Shown here: positions 35,201-49,241 of the stretch, piece after piece
Layout of the letters: every line of letters begins with the position of its first letter
How positions within the stretch are numbered: the stretch's first letter is position 1
Assembly: GCA_025201765.1 (NCBI GenBank)
Contig: MU623454.1
Coordinates: 1 to 64,000 of the forward strand
Source: Daldinia sp. FL1419
Lineage: Eukaryota > Ascomycota > Sordariomycetes > Xylariales > Hypoxylaceae
Direction of reading: 5' to 3'
Length of the DNA stretch: 64,000 bases
The notes under the pieces: generated by a model
What the model was told of the DNA's origin: nothing
Database searches by the model: none
The model's input: the letters and a program-made list of their open reading frames with translations, nothing else
Made by a program: the position numbers and the translations under genes

Positions 35201-38200
35201 GCCTTCAGCATGCGGTCTCGGCGTGGATCGAGGCGTTTGAAGACGACACGCCCATTGATCGAATTGAAAACAGTCGCAGAAAGCAGCTTGCTCCGTCAGG
35301 GGAGCCTCTTAAATCAGATTCTCCTCTCATGAGACACTTGATTCATGAAATCACTATGCGAAACCAAGTCATTTATCTTGACCCACCGCTCGAGTTTGCG
35401 AGAGCTAGCTGGTTCCTACATTTGCACAGCTGGATCGGCATTGTCTGTAACCTCCCCAAGATCAAAGCTTCTAGATACCAAATGAGCTTGACTTTGAGTA
35501 CCGTTGTTCAGGAGGAAGCCCGCTTCAATGATCTTCCTAGCGATTGTGCCGATATACTTGGTAGAGTTTATACCTCGGTGGAGACGAAACTACAAGGTAT
35601 TGGTGAGTATGTTGATAAATGGCTTCAGTTCCAATCCCTTTGGGACTTGCAATCCGAGCAGGTCTACGAACTTCTTGGCGATGAGCTCTCCAAATGGCTA
35701 CAGTTATTACAAGAGATTCGAAAGTCTCGCGCAACGTTCGACACTACCGAAGTCAGCCGCTCATTTGGTCACATTACGATTGACTATGAGCAGGTACAAA
35801 TGAAGGTCAATTCCAAATATGACCAGTGGCAGCAGGAGATATTGGTTAAATTCGCTGCACGACTCGGGACTCGTATGAGAGAGGTTAATGCCGAGATTGA
35901 AAAGGCCCGGAGAGATCTGGAAGGACAGAGCCTTGAAGCCACATCCACCGCGCAGGCAGTCCAGTTTATCACCATTGTTCAGAGTTGTAAGCGTAGAGTC
36001 AAGGCTTGGGCCCCTGAAGTTGAGACTTTCCGTCAAGGACAATCTACCCTGGTCCGGAACCGGTACAACTTCCCCAACGACTGGGTAGACGTCCAACAGG
36101 TCGACTCGACATGGGAGGCTCTCAACGAACTCTTGAACAGGAAGGCAAAGGTTGTCCAAGACCAGACTGATGCCCTTAAGGCTAAGATAATAGCGGAGGA
36201 CAAGGTTGTAATGGATAAGATAACAGACATCGCCACGGAATGGAACAGCGAGAAACCCGTTTCGGGAACGATTGCTCCCGATGTTGCGTCCGCAACCCTG
36301 ACATCTTTTGAATCCCGTATCACGAAATTGCAGGAGGAATTTGATATGGTCTCCAAAGCCAAGGAAGCACTCGATCTTCCAGCAAGCCCCGAATCATCCC
36401 TTTCGATTATCCTAGAGGAGGTGCAAGATTTCAAGTCCGTCTGGGCCGGCCTCTCAACAATTTGGAAGAGCTTGAATGAACTTCGAGAAACCCTATGGGG
36501 AAGCGTTCAGCCCAGAAAAATCCGAAGTAGCATCGACGGTCTCATTAAAATGACGAAAGAAATGCCGAGTAGAATGCGACAATATGCTGCTTTCGAGCAT
36601 GTTCAAAATGTTCTCCGTCAGCTTTTGAAAGTAAATACTTTACTAAATGATTTAAAATCAGAGGCTATTCGGGATCGACACTGGACTAAGATATGGAAAG
36701 CCATTATACCTGGACGACGATACTCGCCTGTGTCTATGACCCTTGGAGATGTATGGGACCTTAATCTTGTTGCTACAGAAGTGGTTGTCCGTGACATTAT
36801 CACCCAAGCTCAGGGTGAAATGGCACTGGAGGAATTTTTGAAACAAGTAAAAGAGACCTGGAACAACTACCAACTAGACCTCGTTCCATATCAGAACAAA
36901 TGCCGTCTTATTCGTGGCTGGGATGACCTTTTTGCTAAGTGTAGTGAGAACCTTAACTCTCTACAGGCGATGAAACATTCGCCTTACTACAAAGAGTTCG
37001 AAGAAGAAGCATCTTCCTGGGAAGATAAGCTTAACCGTGTCCATGTACTGTTCGATGTCTGGATCGACGTCCAACGCCAATGGGTCTACTTGGAAGGTGT
37101 CTTCACTGGAAATGCTGATATCAAGCATTTATTACCTATCGAGTCCTCGAGGTTTCAGAACATCAATAGCGAGTTCATGACCGTGATGAAGAAGGTTTAC
37201 AAGCAGCCAATGGTAATGGACGTTTTGAGTATTACCGGAGTCCAAAAGTCTCTGGAGCGTCTTGCCGAATTATTAAACAAGATACAGAAGGCACTTGGTG
37301 AATATCTTGAGAAGGAAAGAGTATCGTTCCCTCGCTTCTATTTCGTCGGTGACGAAGATCTCCTAGAAATGATTGGTAACAGTAACGACACTTTGCGCAT
37401 TGCTAAACACTTCAAAAAGATGTTTGCTGGTTTGACAGGGCTTGTCATGGACGAGGAGTCGGTTATTTCCGGTTTTACTTCTAAAGAGGGCGAAGTCGTA
37501 CGTCTAAAGAAAGAGATTTCACTTGTGAAAACCCCCAAGATCAATGATTGGCTTGCCCTACTCGAGAGTGGCATGAAAGCTACCCTGGCTGAACTCCTTG
37601 CTGAAGCCGTTGAGGTGTATACACCTATATTTGAGTCGGATGAGATCAGCCAGAGCGCAATGAATGATTTCATGACCAATTTCCCCAGTCAAATCGTAGT
37701 ACTTGCTACTCAAGTGGTTTGGACTACGGCGGTCGAGCAGTCATTAAATAATGGAGGCAGTACGTTGCAATCACTCTTCGACCGAGAAGTTGCGGTGTTG
37801 AGACTCCTTGCGGAGACTGTTCTCGGCGACCTGGAGGTAATACAGAGAAAGAAATGCGAAGCGCTTATTACCGAGTGTGTACACCAGCGAGACGTAATAG
37901 AAAAGCTGGCCAAGTTCAATGCCAGTACGCCGACACATTACTTCTGGCTATTACAGATGCGATATGTGTACACCTCTGAGGGAGATTTCCTACAGCGCCT
38001 GTTTATCAGGATGGCAAACGCGAAGCTTAACTATGGTTTCGAATATCTAGGTGTTCCCGACAGACTGGTTCGAACCCCCCTTACTGATCGCTGCTTCGGA
38101 ACTCTTACTCAAGCTCTTTGTCAACGACTTGGTGGTTCTCCGTATGGACCTGCCGGTACCGGAAAAACAGAGTCAGTCAAGGCCCTTGGTGTTCAACTGG

Positions 38201-41200
38201 GCCGTTTCACTCTTGTATTCTGTTGTGACGATACATTTGATTTCCAGGCGATGGGTAGAATTTTCCTCGGTATTTGCCAAGTTGGAGCATGGGGTTGTTT
38301 CGACGAGTTCAATCGTTTGGAAGAGAGGATTCTCTCTGCCGTGTCCCAGCAGATCCAAAATATTCAACTTGGCCTCAAGCAAGGTGTTGAGGACGAGAAG
38401 GCCCAGATTGAACTGGTTGGACGGCAACTTCACGTGAACGCCAATACGGGTATTTTCATTACTATGAACCCTGGCTATGCCGGTCGTTCCAACTTGCCCG
38501 ATAACTTGAAGAAGTTGTTCCGCAGCGTTGCCATGTCGAAACCGGATAAAGAGCTCATTGCTGAAGTCATGCTTTACTCTCAAGGTTTTAACCAAGCGAA
38601 ACAGCTTTCTAAACAGACAGTTCCGTTCTTTGACCAGTGCTCAGCAAAGTTGTCCAAGCAAGCCCACTACGATTTTGGTTTACGTGCCCTGAAAAGTGTG
38701 CTTGTCAGCTCCGGTGGTCTCAAGCGTGCCCGACTTACTAGTAGTGATGGCAGCATTGGTGCCGAGGAGGTTGTGGAGCCCGAGATTATTGTGCAGAGTG
38801 TGCGAGAAACTATTGCGCCGAAACTGATCCGAAGTGATGTTGAGATCATGATGTCCATTGAAAGCGAATGTTTCCCTGGTGTCCAGTACGTCCCGGCTAA
38901 TCTGGTAGAATTAGAGGATGCAATTCGCCGTTTAGCAACAGAGAGACACCTTGTGGTCAATGATATTTGGATGACCAAGGTTCTTCAGCTTTACCAGATC
39001 CAAAATATCCATCATGGTGTAATGATGGTTGGTAACTCGGGAACCGGAAAATCAGCCGCGTGGAGGCTCCTTTTAGATGCACTCCAACAGGTCGAGGGAG
39101 TAGAAGGTGTCTCCCATGTCATCGACTCAAAGGTAATGTCCAAGGAAGCTTTGTACGGAAATCTAGATTCGACCACTCGAGAATGGACCGATGGTCTATT
39201 TACAAGTATTCTACGGAAGATTGTTGACAACCTCCGTGGAGAAGACTCTAAGCGTCATTGGATTGTTTTTGACGGTGATGTTGATCCGGAATGGGTTGAA
39301 AACTTGAACAGTGTACTCGACGATAATAAGTTGCTCACACTTCCTAATGGTGAACGTCTCAATCTACCGCCTAATGTTCGAATCATGTTCGAAGTTGAGA
39401 CGCTTAAATACGCCACCTTAGCCACTGTGAGTCGATGTGGTATGGTTTGGTTTAGCGAGGATACTGTCACTCCAAGTATGATGGTCACCAACTACCTGGA
39501 GAGACTAAGGACGGTAGCCTTTGAAGATTTGGACGAGGATGCTGCAGCGGCTGGCCAAAGTCCCGCGAAGACCCTTCAAATTCAAGGTCAAGTTGCTGAT
39601 CTCCTGCACGCCTATTTGACTACGGACAACTTCATTCTTGACGTCCTCAAGCAAGCAGAAACATACAACCATATCATGGAGTTTACTATTGCTCGTGTCC
39701 TCACAACTCTATTCTCTTTACTCAACAAGTCCGTCCGGGATATGATCGAATACAATGCGGCGCACATTGATTTCCCCTTAGATCCGGAGCAGATCGAAGC
39801 GTATGTTGCCAAGAAGTTATTGCTTGCTCTTGTTTGGGCGTTAACAGGTGACTGTCCACTCAACGACCGGAAGGCGTTTGGAGACAACGTCGGGGCTCTC
39901 GCTAGCTTTGGATCACCACCTCTTGACGGTGCAAGCTCCCTTATAGATTTTGATGTCACTCTTCCTCAGGCTGAGTGGACGCCATGGCAAAACCAAGTCC
40001 CTACTATCGAGGTCAACACACATTCTATCACTCAGACAGATGTCGTTATTCCTACATTGGATACCGTTCGCCACGAGGATGTACTCTATTCTTGGCTCGC
40101 AGAACACAAGCCTCTTCTGCTTTGCGGCCCCCCTGGTTCTGGTAAAACAATGACTCTATTCAGCGCACTCCGAAAATTGCCGAATATGGAAGTTGTTGGC
40201 CTGAACTTTTCTAGTGCGACTACCCCCGATCTCCTCATCAAGACCTTTGAGCAGTACTGTGAATACAAGAAGACGCTAAACGGCGTGATGCTATCACCAA
40301 CTCAAATTGGGCGATGGCTTGTAATCTTCTGTGACGAGATCAATTTGCCGGCTCCGGATAAGTACGGTACTCAGCGAGCTATTTCATTCCTTCGCCAGTT
40401 AGTTGAACACAATGGTTTCTGGCGCACATCGGACAAATCCTGGGTGACGCTCGACCGAATCCAGTTTGTGGGAGCTTGTAACCCTCCTACTGATGCTGGC
40501 CGTACGCCTATGGGAGCTAGATTTCTTAGACATGCGCCGCTTATTATGGTGGATTATCCGGGCGAGTTGTCGCTCCTTCAGATTTATGGCACTTTCAACT
40601 CCGCCATTCTCAAGATTATTCCGGCTCTTCGTGGATACTCTGAACCGCTTACGCAATCGATGGTTCGTTTCTACTTGGAGTCGCAACAACGATTCACGCC
40701 CAAGATCCAACCGCATTACGTATATAGTCCTCGAGAACTGACGAGATGGGTGCGTGGTGTATATGAGGCTATCCGCCCATTGGAAACCCTTTCTATCGAA
40801 GGGCTGATCCGCATCTGGGCTCACGAGGCCTTACGACTTTTCCAAGATCGTTTGGTTGCCGAGGAGGAGCGACAATGGACCGACGAAGCCGTCCGACGAA
40901 TTGCATTAGAGTTCTTCCCTACAATCGACGAGCAGAAGGCTTTGGGAGGACCGATTCTGTTCTCCAATTGGCTCTCAAAGAACTACGTCCCCGTCGACCG
41001 AGAGCAATTACGAGACTTCGTTAAGGCCCGTCTAAAGACGTTCTGTGAAGAAGAGGTAGACGTACCGCTTATTCTGTTCAATGATGTACTCGAGCACGTC
41101 CTTCGTATCGATCGTGTTTTCAGACAGCCGCAAGGTCATCTGATCTTGATCGGTGTCAGTGGAAGTGGAAAGACCACACTTTCAAGATTTGTTGCATGGA

Positions 41201-44200
41201 TGAATGGTCTAAAAGTATTCCAAATCAAAGTTCACGGGAAGTACTCAGCTGAAGATTTTGATGAAGATCTGCGGGAGGTCCTGCGCCGTTGCGGTTGCAA
41301 GGGCGAGAAGATGTGTTTTATCATGGACGAATCGAACGTACTTGATTCAGGTTTCCTAGAACGCATGAATACTCTGCTTGCCAATGCTGAAGTTCCTGGT
41401 CTTTTCGAGGGAGACGATTTCGCTTCTCTGATGACAGCCTGCAAGGAAGGTGCACAGCGACAAGGTCTACTACTAGATTCTCAAGAAGAGCTCTACAAGT
41501 GGTTTACACAGCAAATCGTCAAGAACTTGCACGTTGTCTTCACTATGAACCCACCCGAAGATGGTCTGTCCTCGAAGGCTGCTACTAGTCCGGCTTTGTT
41601 CAATCGCTGTGTATTGAATTGGTTCGGTGATTGGTCTGACCAGGCTCTCTTCCAAGTCGCTAATGAGTTGACACATTCTATCGACTTAGACAAACCTAAC
41701 TTCATGGCTCCGGACTCAATTCCTGTGGCTTATCGCGGTCTCAACTTACCTCCTTCTCATAGAGAGACAATCGTTAACTCCATGGTCTATATCCACTATT
41801 CTCTTCAGCAGTTTAATACTAAGCTCCAAAAGCAACAGGGCAAGGTTACGTTCCTTACCCCACGCCATTTCCTTGACTTCGTTGCTCAATATGTCAAGTT
41901 GTACAATGAAAAGAGAGAAGATCTAGAAGAACAGCAGCGTCACTTGAACGTTGGTCTCGACAAGCTTAGAGATACCGTCGAAAAAGTTCGCGATTTAAGG
42001 GCTAGTTTGGCCGAGAAAAAGACTCAACTTGAAGCGAAAGACGCCGAAGCCAACGAGAAACTACAGCGCATGGTTGCGGATCAACGGGAAGCTGAGCAAC
42101 GCAAGAATACATCTTTGGAAATACAAGCAGCTCTTGAAAAGCAAGAGGCAGAAGTCGCATCCCGCAGAGAGGTTGTGTTGAATGACTTAGCAAAGGCCGA
42201 GCCCGCCGTTGAAGAAGCAAAGGCCAGTGTTAGCAATATCAAACGGCAGCACTTGACTGAAGTTCGATCTATGGGTTCTCCGCCCCAGGGTGTCAAACTC
42301 GCAATGGAATCCGTATGCGCGCTGCTAGGTCACAAAAACACTGAATGGAAGAATGTCCAAGCTATTGTTCGTCAAGATAACTTTATTGCGAGCATCGTCA
42401 ACTTCGATAACGAGAAGCAGATGACCAAATCCTTGCGGACGCTAATGCGAACCAAATTCTTAAACCACGCAGATTTCACATACGAAAAAGTGAACCGTGC
42501 TAGCAAGGCTTGTGGTCCTCTAGTCCAATGGGTGGAAGCCCAGGTCAACTATTCCGAAATTCTCGACCGGGTCGGTCCTCTACGAGACGAAGTGGGCCAG
42601 CTTGAAGAGCAAGCTCTCCAGACCAAGGCCGAGGCCAAAGCTGTTGAGAACAATATTATCAGTCTAGAGCGGAGTATAGCGACTTACAAGACTGAATACG
42701 CTGCTCTCATCAGCGAGACTCAGGCTATTAAGGCTGAGATGTCTCGTGTTCAATTCAAGGTCGACCGAAGCGTAAGGCTCCTCGACAGTCTCTCTTCAGA
42801 GCGTACCCGTTGGGAGGATGGAAGCAAGTCATTCGAAACCCAGATCAGCACCCTGGTTGGAGACGTTTTAGTCGCTGCTGCTTTCTTAGCATACAGTGGT
42901 CTTTACGACCAGACTTTCCGAAAATCAATGATGGAAGACTGGCTGCACCAGCTTCACCTCTCTGGGATCAACTTTAAACCCCACAACCCCGTCACAGAAT
43001 ACTTGTCGACTGCAGACGAGCGACTCAGCTGGCAAGAAAATACCTTACCAGTCGATGATCTCTGCACAGAAAACGCCATTATTCTCAAGCGCTTCAACCG
43101 CTACCCACTCATCATTGACCCTTCAGGCAGGGCTACTGAATTCCTTCAGCGTGAATGTAAAGATCGTCGTCTTACTGTGACCAGTTTCTTGGATGATTCC
43201 TTCACAAAGCAGCTAGAAAGTTCCCTCAGATTCGGCAATCCAATCCTTATCCAAGATGCGGAACACTTAGACCCCATCCTTAACCACGTTCTCAACAAGG
43301 AATACCAGAAGACCGGTGGCCGTGTGCTTATTCAACTCGGCAAGCAGGAAATTGACTTCTCGCCTGCGTTTAAGATTTATCTGTCCACAAGAGATCCGTC
43401 GGCAACATTCCCGCCGGATATTTGCAGTCGAACCACCTTTGTCAACTTTACAGTCACACAGAGCAGTCTCCAAACTCAGTCCCTTAATGATGTTCTGAAA
43501 TCTGAGAGGCCAGACGTTGATGAGAGAAGATCTAATCTCATTAAACTCCAGGGAGAATTCAAGGTCCATCTTCGACAGCTTGAGAAGCGCCTCCTGCAGG
43601 CGCTCAACGAATCCCGTGGTAACATTCTGGATGACGACCATGTTATCGAGACCCTTGAGACCCTCAAGACCGAAGCCGGCGAGATCGCGGCTAAGATGAG
43701 CAATACCGAAGGAGTTATGGCTGAAGTCGAGGAAATCACATTACAGTATAGCATTATTGCACGATCATGCAGTGCTGTATTCGCCGTCCTCGAGCAATTA
43801 CATTACCTGAATCATTTCTATCAGTTCTCTCTACAATATTTCCTCGACATTTTCCACTCTGTCCTTCACGGAAATAAGAACCTAGCAGGCGAAAGAGATT
43901 TCAACAAGCGCCGAGACATTATTATCAAAGATTTATTCGTGACAACTTTCAAGAGAACTGCTTTGGGCCTCCTCCAAAAAGACCGCATAACTCTCGCCAT
44001 GCTCCTTGCTCAAGCCTCGCCTTACAAGATGGACAAGAGCCTAATTGATATAATCCTCGACGATCGTATCGAAGGCAAGGATCTCTCTACCGAAATTGAT
44101 GCCAAGGATGAGACCTTTACGCGCGCCAAGAGACTCAATGTATTGAAGGATAAGCTCGACCAAGTACCGACCAACGTCTGGGACGCTTTCCTATCAGAGG

Positions 44201-45434
44201 AGCTCGCTGAGAACTTTATTCCCCAGATCTGGGATGCAAATACGGAGCCGTTTGACCAAGGATTGCTTTCGCTACTCCTAGTCAAACTCTTCCGTCTCGA
44301 CCGTTTTGTCCCGACTGCAGAGCGGTTCGTAGCTTCAGTCTTCGGAGCTGAACTACTCGACGTCGTGGATGATCTCAAAGAAACCATCAGCCAAGTACCA
44401 TCAACGCGTCCCATCTCATTGGTTTCGACCCCCGGCTTTGACGCTAGTTACAAGGTAGACAATTTGGTTGAGCGAATGCGTGTTAGGTGTACCAACATTG
44501 CTATGGGATCAAACGAAAGTCTTGCAAGCGCCGACAAAGCAGTGAGCAATGCAGCGCAGGTCGGATCCTGGGTTCTTATCAAGAACGTTCATCTCGCGCC
44601 TACTTGGTTGCAATCTCTTGAGAAGCGAATGGAATCTCTCAACCCACATTCAGATTTCAGACTATTCCTGTCAATGGAATCCAGCCCGAAGATTCCTGTG
44701 AATTTATTACGCGCATCTCGTGTACTCATGTACGAACAACCGGCTGGTGTGCGTGCCAACATGAAGGATTCCATGTCCTCCCTATCTACCCGAGCCACCA
44801 AGAGCCCCGTAGAGCGCAGCAGGCTTTACTTGCTTCTCTCCTTCTTGCACGCTGTGGTACAGGAACGTCTACGATACGCACCAAATCTAGGATGGAAGGG
44901 CTTCTGGGAGTTCAATGACAGCGACGTAAGTAACATGATAACTTATATGTTTGATAGTAGCTAACTTTGCTTTTGTAGTACGAGTGCTCGGCCTTTATCA
45001 TCGACACGTGGATCGAGTCCGTAGCACAAAGTCGCACGAATATTAACCCACAAAATATCCCGTGGGATATGATCCGTTACCTAGTCCGAGAAACTTACGG
45101 AGGCAAGATTGATGATGAAGGTGATTTCAAGCAGCTTACAGAATTGGTTAACCAATCACTTACGCCATCTGCTTTCGACATTGGGCATAAACTAGTCGAG
45201 GGATCTGAGAAAGACGGACAAGAGACGAGTCTTGTGGTACCCTCAGGTACCTCGATAGAAGAATTCATGGGATGGATCCAGAAACTCCCTGAACGCGAGC
45301 CGCCAACTTATCTGGGACTCCCCGCGAACGCAGAGAAGCTACTTCTTGTTGGGCTCGGTAAGAGCCTAATACAAAACCTGAAGAAGGTGACGGAACTATT
45401 GGATGAGGGAGAGCAGCTCATGGCAGAGGTTTAA
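32265..45434 (+). CDS. dhc1: cytoplasmic dynein heavy chain, 4351 aa
   Basis: Minus-end-directed microtubule motor for nuclear migration, spindle positioning and vesicle transport (Aspergillus nudA, Neurospora ro-1). Exons are 32265-32562, 32624-44925 and 44979-45434; introns are 61 and 53 nt. The N-terminal half is the tail and linker. The motor ring has P-loops at about residue 1940 (AAA1, GPAGTGKTES, followed by GCFDEFNRLE), 2235 (AAA2, GNSGTGKSAA), 2600 (AAA3, GPPGSGKTMT) and 2940 (AAA4, GVSGSGKTTL). A coiled-coil stalk follows at about 3190-3510, with the microtubule-binding tip (MGSPPQGVKLAMESVCALLG). AAA5/6 and the C-terminal domain (PWDMIRYLVRETYGG) complete it. All four P-loops are intact. 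Length fits filamentous fungi. Very large antisense ORFs in this span are shadows. Confidence 0.98.
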
Positions 45435-46205
45435 GGCGCAACGTGCAAAATTGTAGACATCAATTTTCGGGCAGTTTATTCGTTGGTCTGCAAGTTCCTT
45501 CGATGTTATAACCCCTCGTACCCGATACCCCTATTCAGTTTTAGATTGCTGTTGGTTTTACATTCTTTGCAGAGGCATGTGCATTAGCTACTAGCTACCC
45601 CATTATGCTCAGAAATTAGATTAGATAAATATATTTAGATAGGTAACTATAATCTTTATGACTCGGATGGTTTGCACTGCATAAGCAAATACAGTATAAA
45701 ACACAATACAGGCGAAAGTATTGACGGCCAACCCATCCCTTGGATATTCCGTTATCGAGCCCGCTTTTCGTATTAGTTGTAGCCCTTGTCGTTGACTGGG
45801 GGGCTTCGCACCGAGGGCCTCGGATCAAGGCCACAAAAAGAAAACATCTTCTCGAAGATTTTGGTCAAAATAAAGGAAGTAAAGAAAACTGCCGGGTACT
45901 GACATCATTTCTCGCGTACTGTACGGAGTAGGTACTATGATCTATCATAGAGTAGTATTGCCTTAGCGGCTCCAACCATGCAGGCTCCCAGAACCTTACC
46001 ATCCAATCAAAGGGATTGTATTTCCAAGCGTGCTGCGTCTAGAATATGCTTTCCTTCCTATCGGTCCACATAGGGCGGAAGAGATTTCTACTAAACTTAT
46101 GGAGGTAAGTACTGTATATAAAAAATGACAGGTTGGGCAGGATATCAACGGCTTTGGCCTTCTACAAGTTGTACGAAGTCCGAACCGAATAAGTGAATAC
46201 TCATT

Positions 46206-46240
46206 TAGGTACATGGATACCTAGGTACCTAGGTAGGCGT
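46206..46240. repeat. dispersed palindromic repeat (TACCTAGGTA type)
   Basis: Contains two CCTAGG cores with GGTAC spacers and ends AGGTAGGCGTAC. Confidence 0.85.
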
Positions 46241-47080
46241 ACGTAAATTAACAGGTACCCAAGTACATTTGGTAAAGGAACAAAAGGTTCAATCCAGATT
46301 CCGTGATTTGATCAGACATGATAAGATATAATGTTGGTGCATCTTATCTACGGAGTTCCCCTCCAAAAACCTTAATAGATGGTAGTACGTACCATGGTAG
46401 CCCACGACTTTGCAGATGCATGCAAGAAGATGGGACAAGGTTTAGATAAAAAAGCTTGGCATGGGTGGTAAGATCACATCATGAAGGACATTGTACATGT
46501 GTGAACGTACCTATGCACATAGGAATCCCAGGTGTTTAAGTTTAGCGTTTTCTGAGGTGGTGTTCCGTATTCCGTTCAATGTTGTTTCCCTTTCCAAATT
46601 GTATGTGTTGTATTCCCGCCGCACGTCTTATAGTACTTATAAGTATATTTCCCCCCTTCGCTCCCCTGCACTTTTCGAAACAACGCAGGTAAGCGACATA
46701 GCCATCTAGAACTGATGTAACTATACATACCTAGGTAGTTAATGACTCTTATAGCAATAGTATTACGATGCATATATATATTTATTAGGCGGATAGGCAC
46801 AGTCCATCAAGCAAGCGATGCCGGAAGGAAACTAGACACAACCGGAGCTCGGAGGCAAAAGTAATCGGCAAAAGTAATCAAAGAAAAAAAATAGGACGCA
46901 CCTAGACCGCCGCATAACATTACCTAGTTCGCATTGCCGGCCTCATGCAACTCCTACTAGGGCATATTTCCAACCACCTCAAATCTGAATTATGATAGTT
47001 TTATAATGATTGATATCAAAATGGGATTTGTCACCTCATCGGACGGCGATTACGCAGGTGCATGCTTTGTACTTTAGTAC

Positions 47081-47110
47081 ACGATACGATACGATACGAT
47101 ACGATACGAT
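47081..47110. repeat. (ACGAT)6 pentanucleotide microsatellite
   Basis: Six perfect ACGAT units in a row in non-coding sequence. Confidence 0.95.
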
Positions 47111-47917
47111 GCGTGTGTACACGAAATTGATTAATGGCGATGTTCGATGCGATGTCGAAATTGAGGTCAAAATTGGAAGACGAATTGGGCAGACCGCCTT
47201 CCGACGTGCCATCACACCATCAGCCAATAGTCAGGTGAATATTACAAAAAGAAGTTGTTGAGCAAGGTCCTTCTTGTCGTATTACCAAATCCAATCAACG
47301 GTTGAGCCAATAAAACGTATTTTAATAATAATCTGCTTGATCCTCATTCAGCCGGCACGCCGAGGGGAAAAGGGCAGAAAAGGCAGATCCCATGTTAGCA
47401 TCTGGGCTAATCCGTAGTAGTTCGTGGTTAGTCTACGCCAGTATACGCTAGCCTTGTGGGGAATGGAACCTCCCTATTATGTCTAACTATGTAGGTAGAT
47501 ATGTATTGTGTATTGTACAATACACTTACTCTAACTACCTAGGTTAGGACACGACGTAGTTATTACTTTATCACTTACTGTATAATTATATGCATAATGG
47601 CACTGTGCATAGTATAGGCAACTACGAGGCTAGGATGCTATAAGCTGCTTAAAGTTGTTTAGTTAGGCCAAGATGGCCAGGTTGTACAATACAATACAAT
47701 AGGTACCTACCTACTTATGCGCATGATTGCCCAGGTAGGTGCTGACTGCTGAGGTGCTGCCACCTTAGTGCATGTATTGTACGGCCTTAACTGCTTACTG
47801 CGCAGAAAGCTCCTCTTTAGGTCCCTTTTCCTCCCCCTACCCCCTAAATTCCAATAAACCCAAGAGGCCAATGCCCCCAAACGCCTACTGGTAAATTCCA
47901 TCCACCGCCTCAATCTG

Positions 47918-47926
47918 ATCAGATAA
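47918..47926 (+). promoter_or_regulatory. possible SreA-type GATA site ATCAGATAA
   Basis: Exact match to the ATCWGATAA consensus reported for SreA-type iron regulators. It lies about 1.3 kb upstream of the sreA start. Similar matches at 15075-15085 and 23272-23280 are not near obvious iron genes, so this one may also be chance. Confidence 0.3.
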
Positions 47927-48380
47927 TCTTTCCCCTTCGAATCTCCGAGATTTATCTCGGAACTGAAACGAGCATCCATCAAAACAAACGTTGGTTGTTG
48001 TCTTACAGTACAGTACAAGTACATTCAGCCCCCTTAGGTCGTCTGATTTTCTCCGATCTTATCTCCACGGGTACACTCGCACTCGCACCAAGTACAAAAA
48101 ATAAAGTACAAATACAGAGAGGGACGGGTCCCAATCCCGACGTGGCGGAGTTTGTAGACTTGCTCGTCCTGCAGTAGTTCCGATGGGTTGGAAAGTGAGG
48201 GCAAAGAAGGTGACGCATACGGTACAGATACAGATATAGTACGCGGTACAGAAGCACAAGATACCACAGGTACCGCAGATACTACAGATTACAAGGAAGG
48301 AGCCCTGTTAGTTACTCCGTAACCTATTATACATAGGTACCGTCCGCGTAGGTACCTGCAAACCGCAAATCTGCAACACA

Positions 48381-48545
48381 CCTACATACATAGGTACATA
48401 CATACATACCTACCGACCTACCTACTAAGGTACCTACCGACCTACCTACCTACCTACTTACCTACTTACCTACATACACTCTACCTACCTGCATACATCT
48501 TATTAGAATTATCTACTACCTACTTACCTACCACTTACATACCAC
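48381..48545. repeat. CTAC/CATA tandem-like array of the dispersed repeat family
   Basis: A 165-bp stretch made almost only of ACCTACCTAC, ACATACATAC and GGTACCTACC words with irregular spacing. It is the densest cluster of this motif family in the window and lies upstream of sreA. Confidence 0.85.
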
Positions 48546-49241
48546 TTACACATACACATCCGCGCTGCTAGGCTACCTACACAGGCTTCGTCCTCGTGAT
48601 CTGGGCATGCCCTTATTCCATAAGCAAAAAAAGAAAAAAAAGGATAAGGCCACTAACCCTCAGGTCGAACCTTGATCTCTCCACTCACCAGCGCCTAACG
48701 CATTCATCTGTCTGTTCATCTGTCTGATCCAGACCTACCAGAAAAATCCCCACGAGCCTCTAGGAACATTGTCCCTTGCATCCGAGGCCCCCCATAGTCC
48801 CATCTCTAGCCACCTATCTAGGTAACCTCCCAGTTAATTGTGGTTGAACCCATTAACACATCTCCCTTCACTTACATCCCCCCCATGCAGCCTGCTTTAG
48901 AGCAACGGAGAGATCTTGTCACCGACTGCTGATCGCCACTGTTCGAGCTAACAAGTAACACGAGCTGTCACGATATAGTGGCACTTTCGACGCTTCATTG
49001 GTTCAGTCTTTTGTCAGTTGGTCTACAATCATTCGTCGTTAATCTGTTAATACTTTGAACATTAACGGTTCTTGCACTGAATAACGGTATACCATCAACT
49101 GCCCCTCTGAACTTGTCTCCTCTTTTTTTTGTTCGAGCCCGGAGTCCCATGCTATCATAGAACAAAGAAAGAAACTGAAGCGACGATCATTCGCAGCTAT
49201 CACAGTCAGACGAATTTCTCAGGATTCAACGACGAGAGATT

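Larger units (their letters stand above)
45435..49241. other. 3.8-kb repeat-rich spacer between dynein and sreA
   Basis: No supportable gene on either strand. It contains TACCTAGGTA clusters at 46206-46240 and 48381-48545, an ACGAT pentanucleotide run at 47081-47110, an SreA-like ATCAGATAA at 47918-47926 and, near 48600-49240, the sreA promoter and leader. ORFs in this span are short and without signatures. Confidence 0.5.

Noticed and set aside
33000..44800. Many antisense and shifted ORFs of 60-149 aa
   Set aside because: All lie within the single large dynein exon, whose frame is fully supported by domains.
46280..46310. GGTTCAATCC resembling a tRNA B box
   Set aside because: The last consensus base fails, and no A box or cloverleaf arms fit around it. 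I found no convincing tRNA or rRNA gene in the window.
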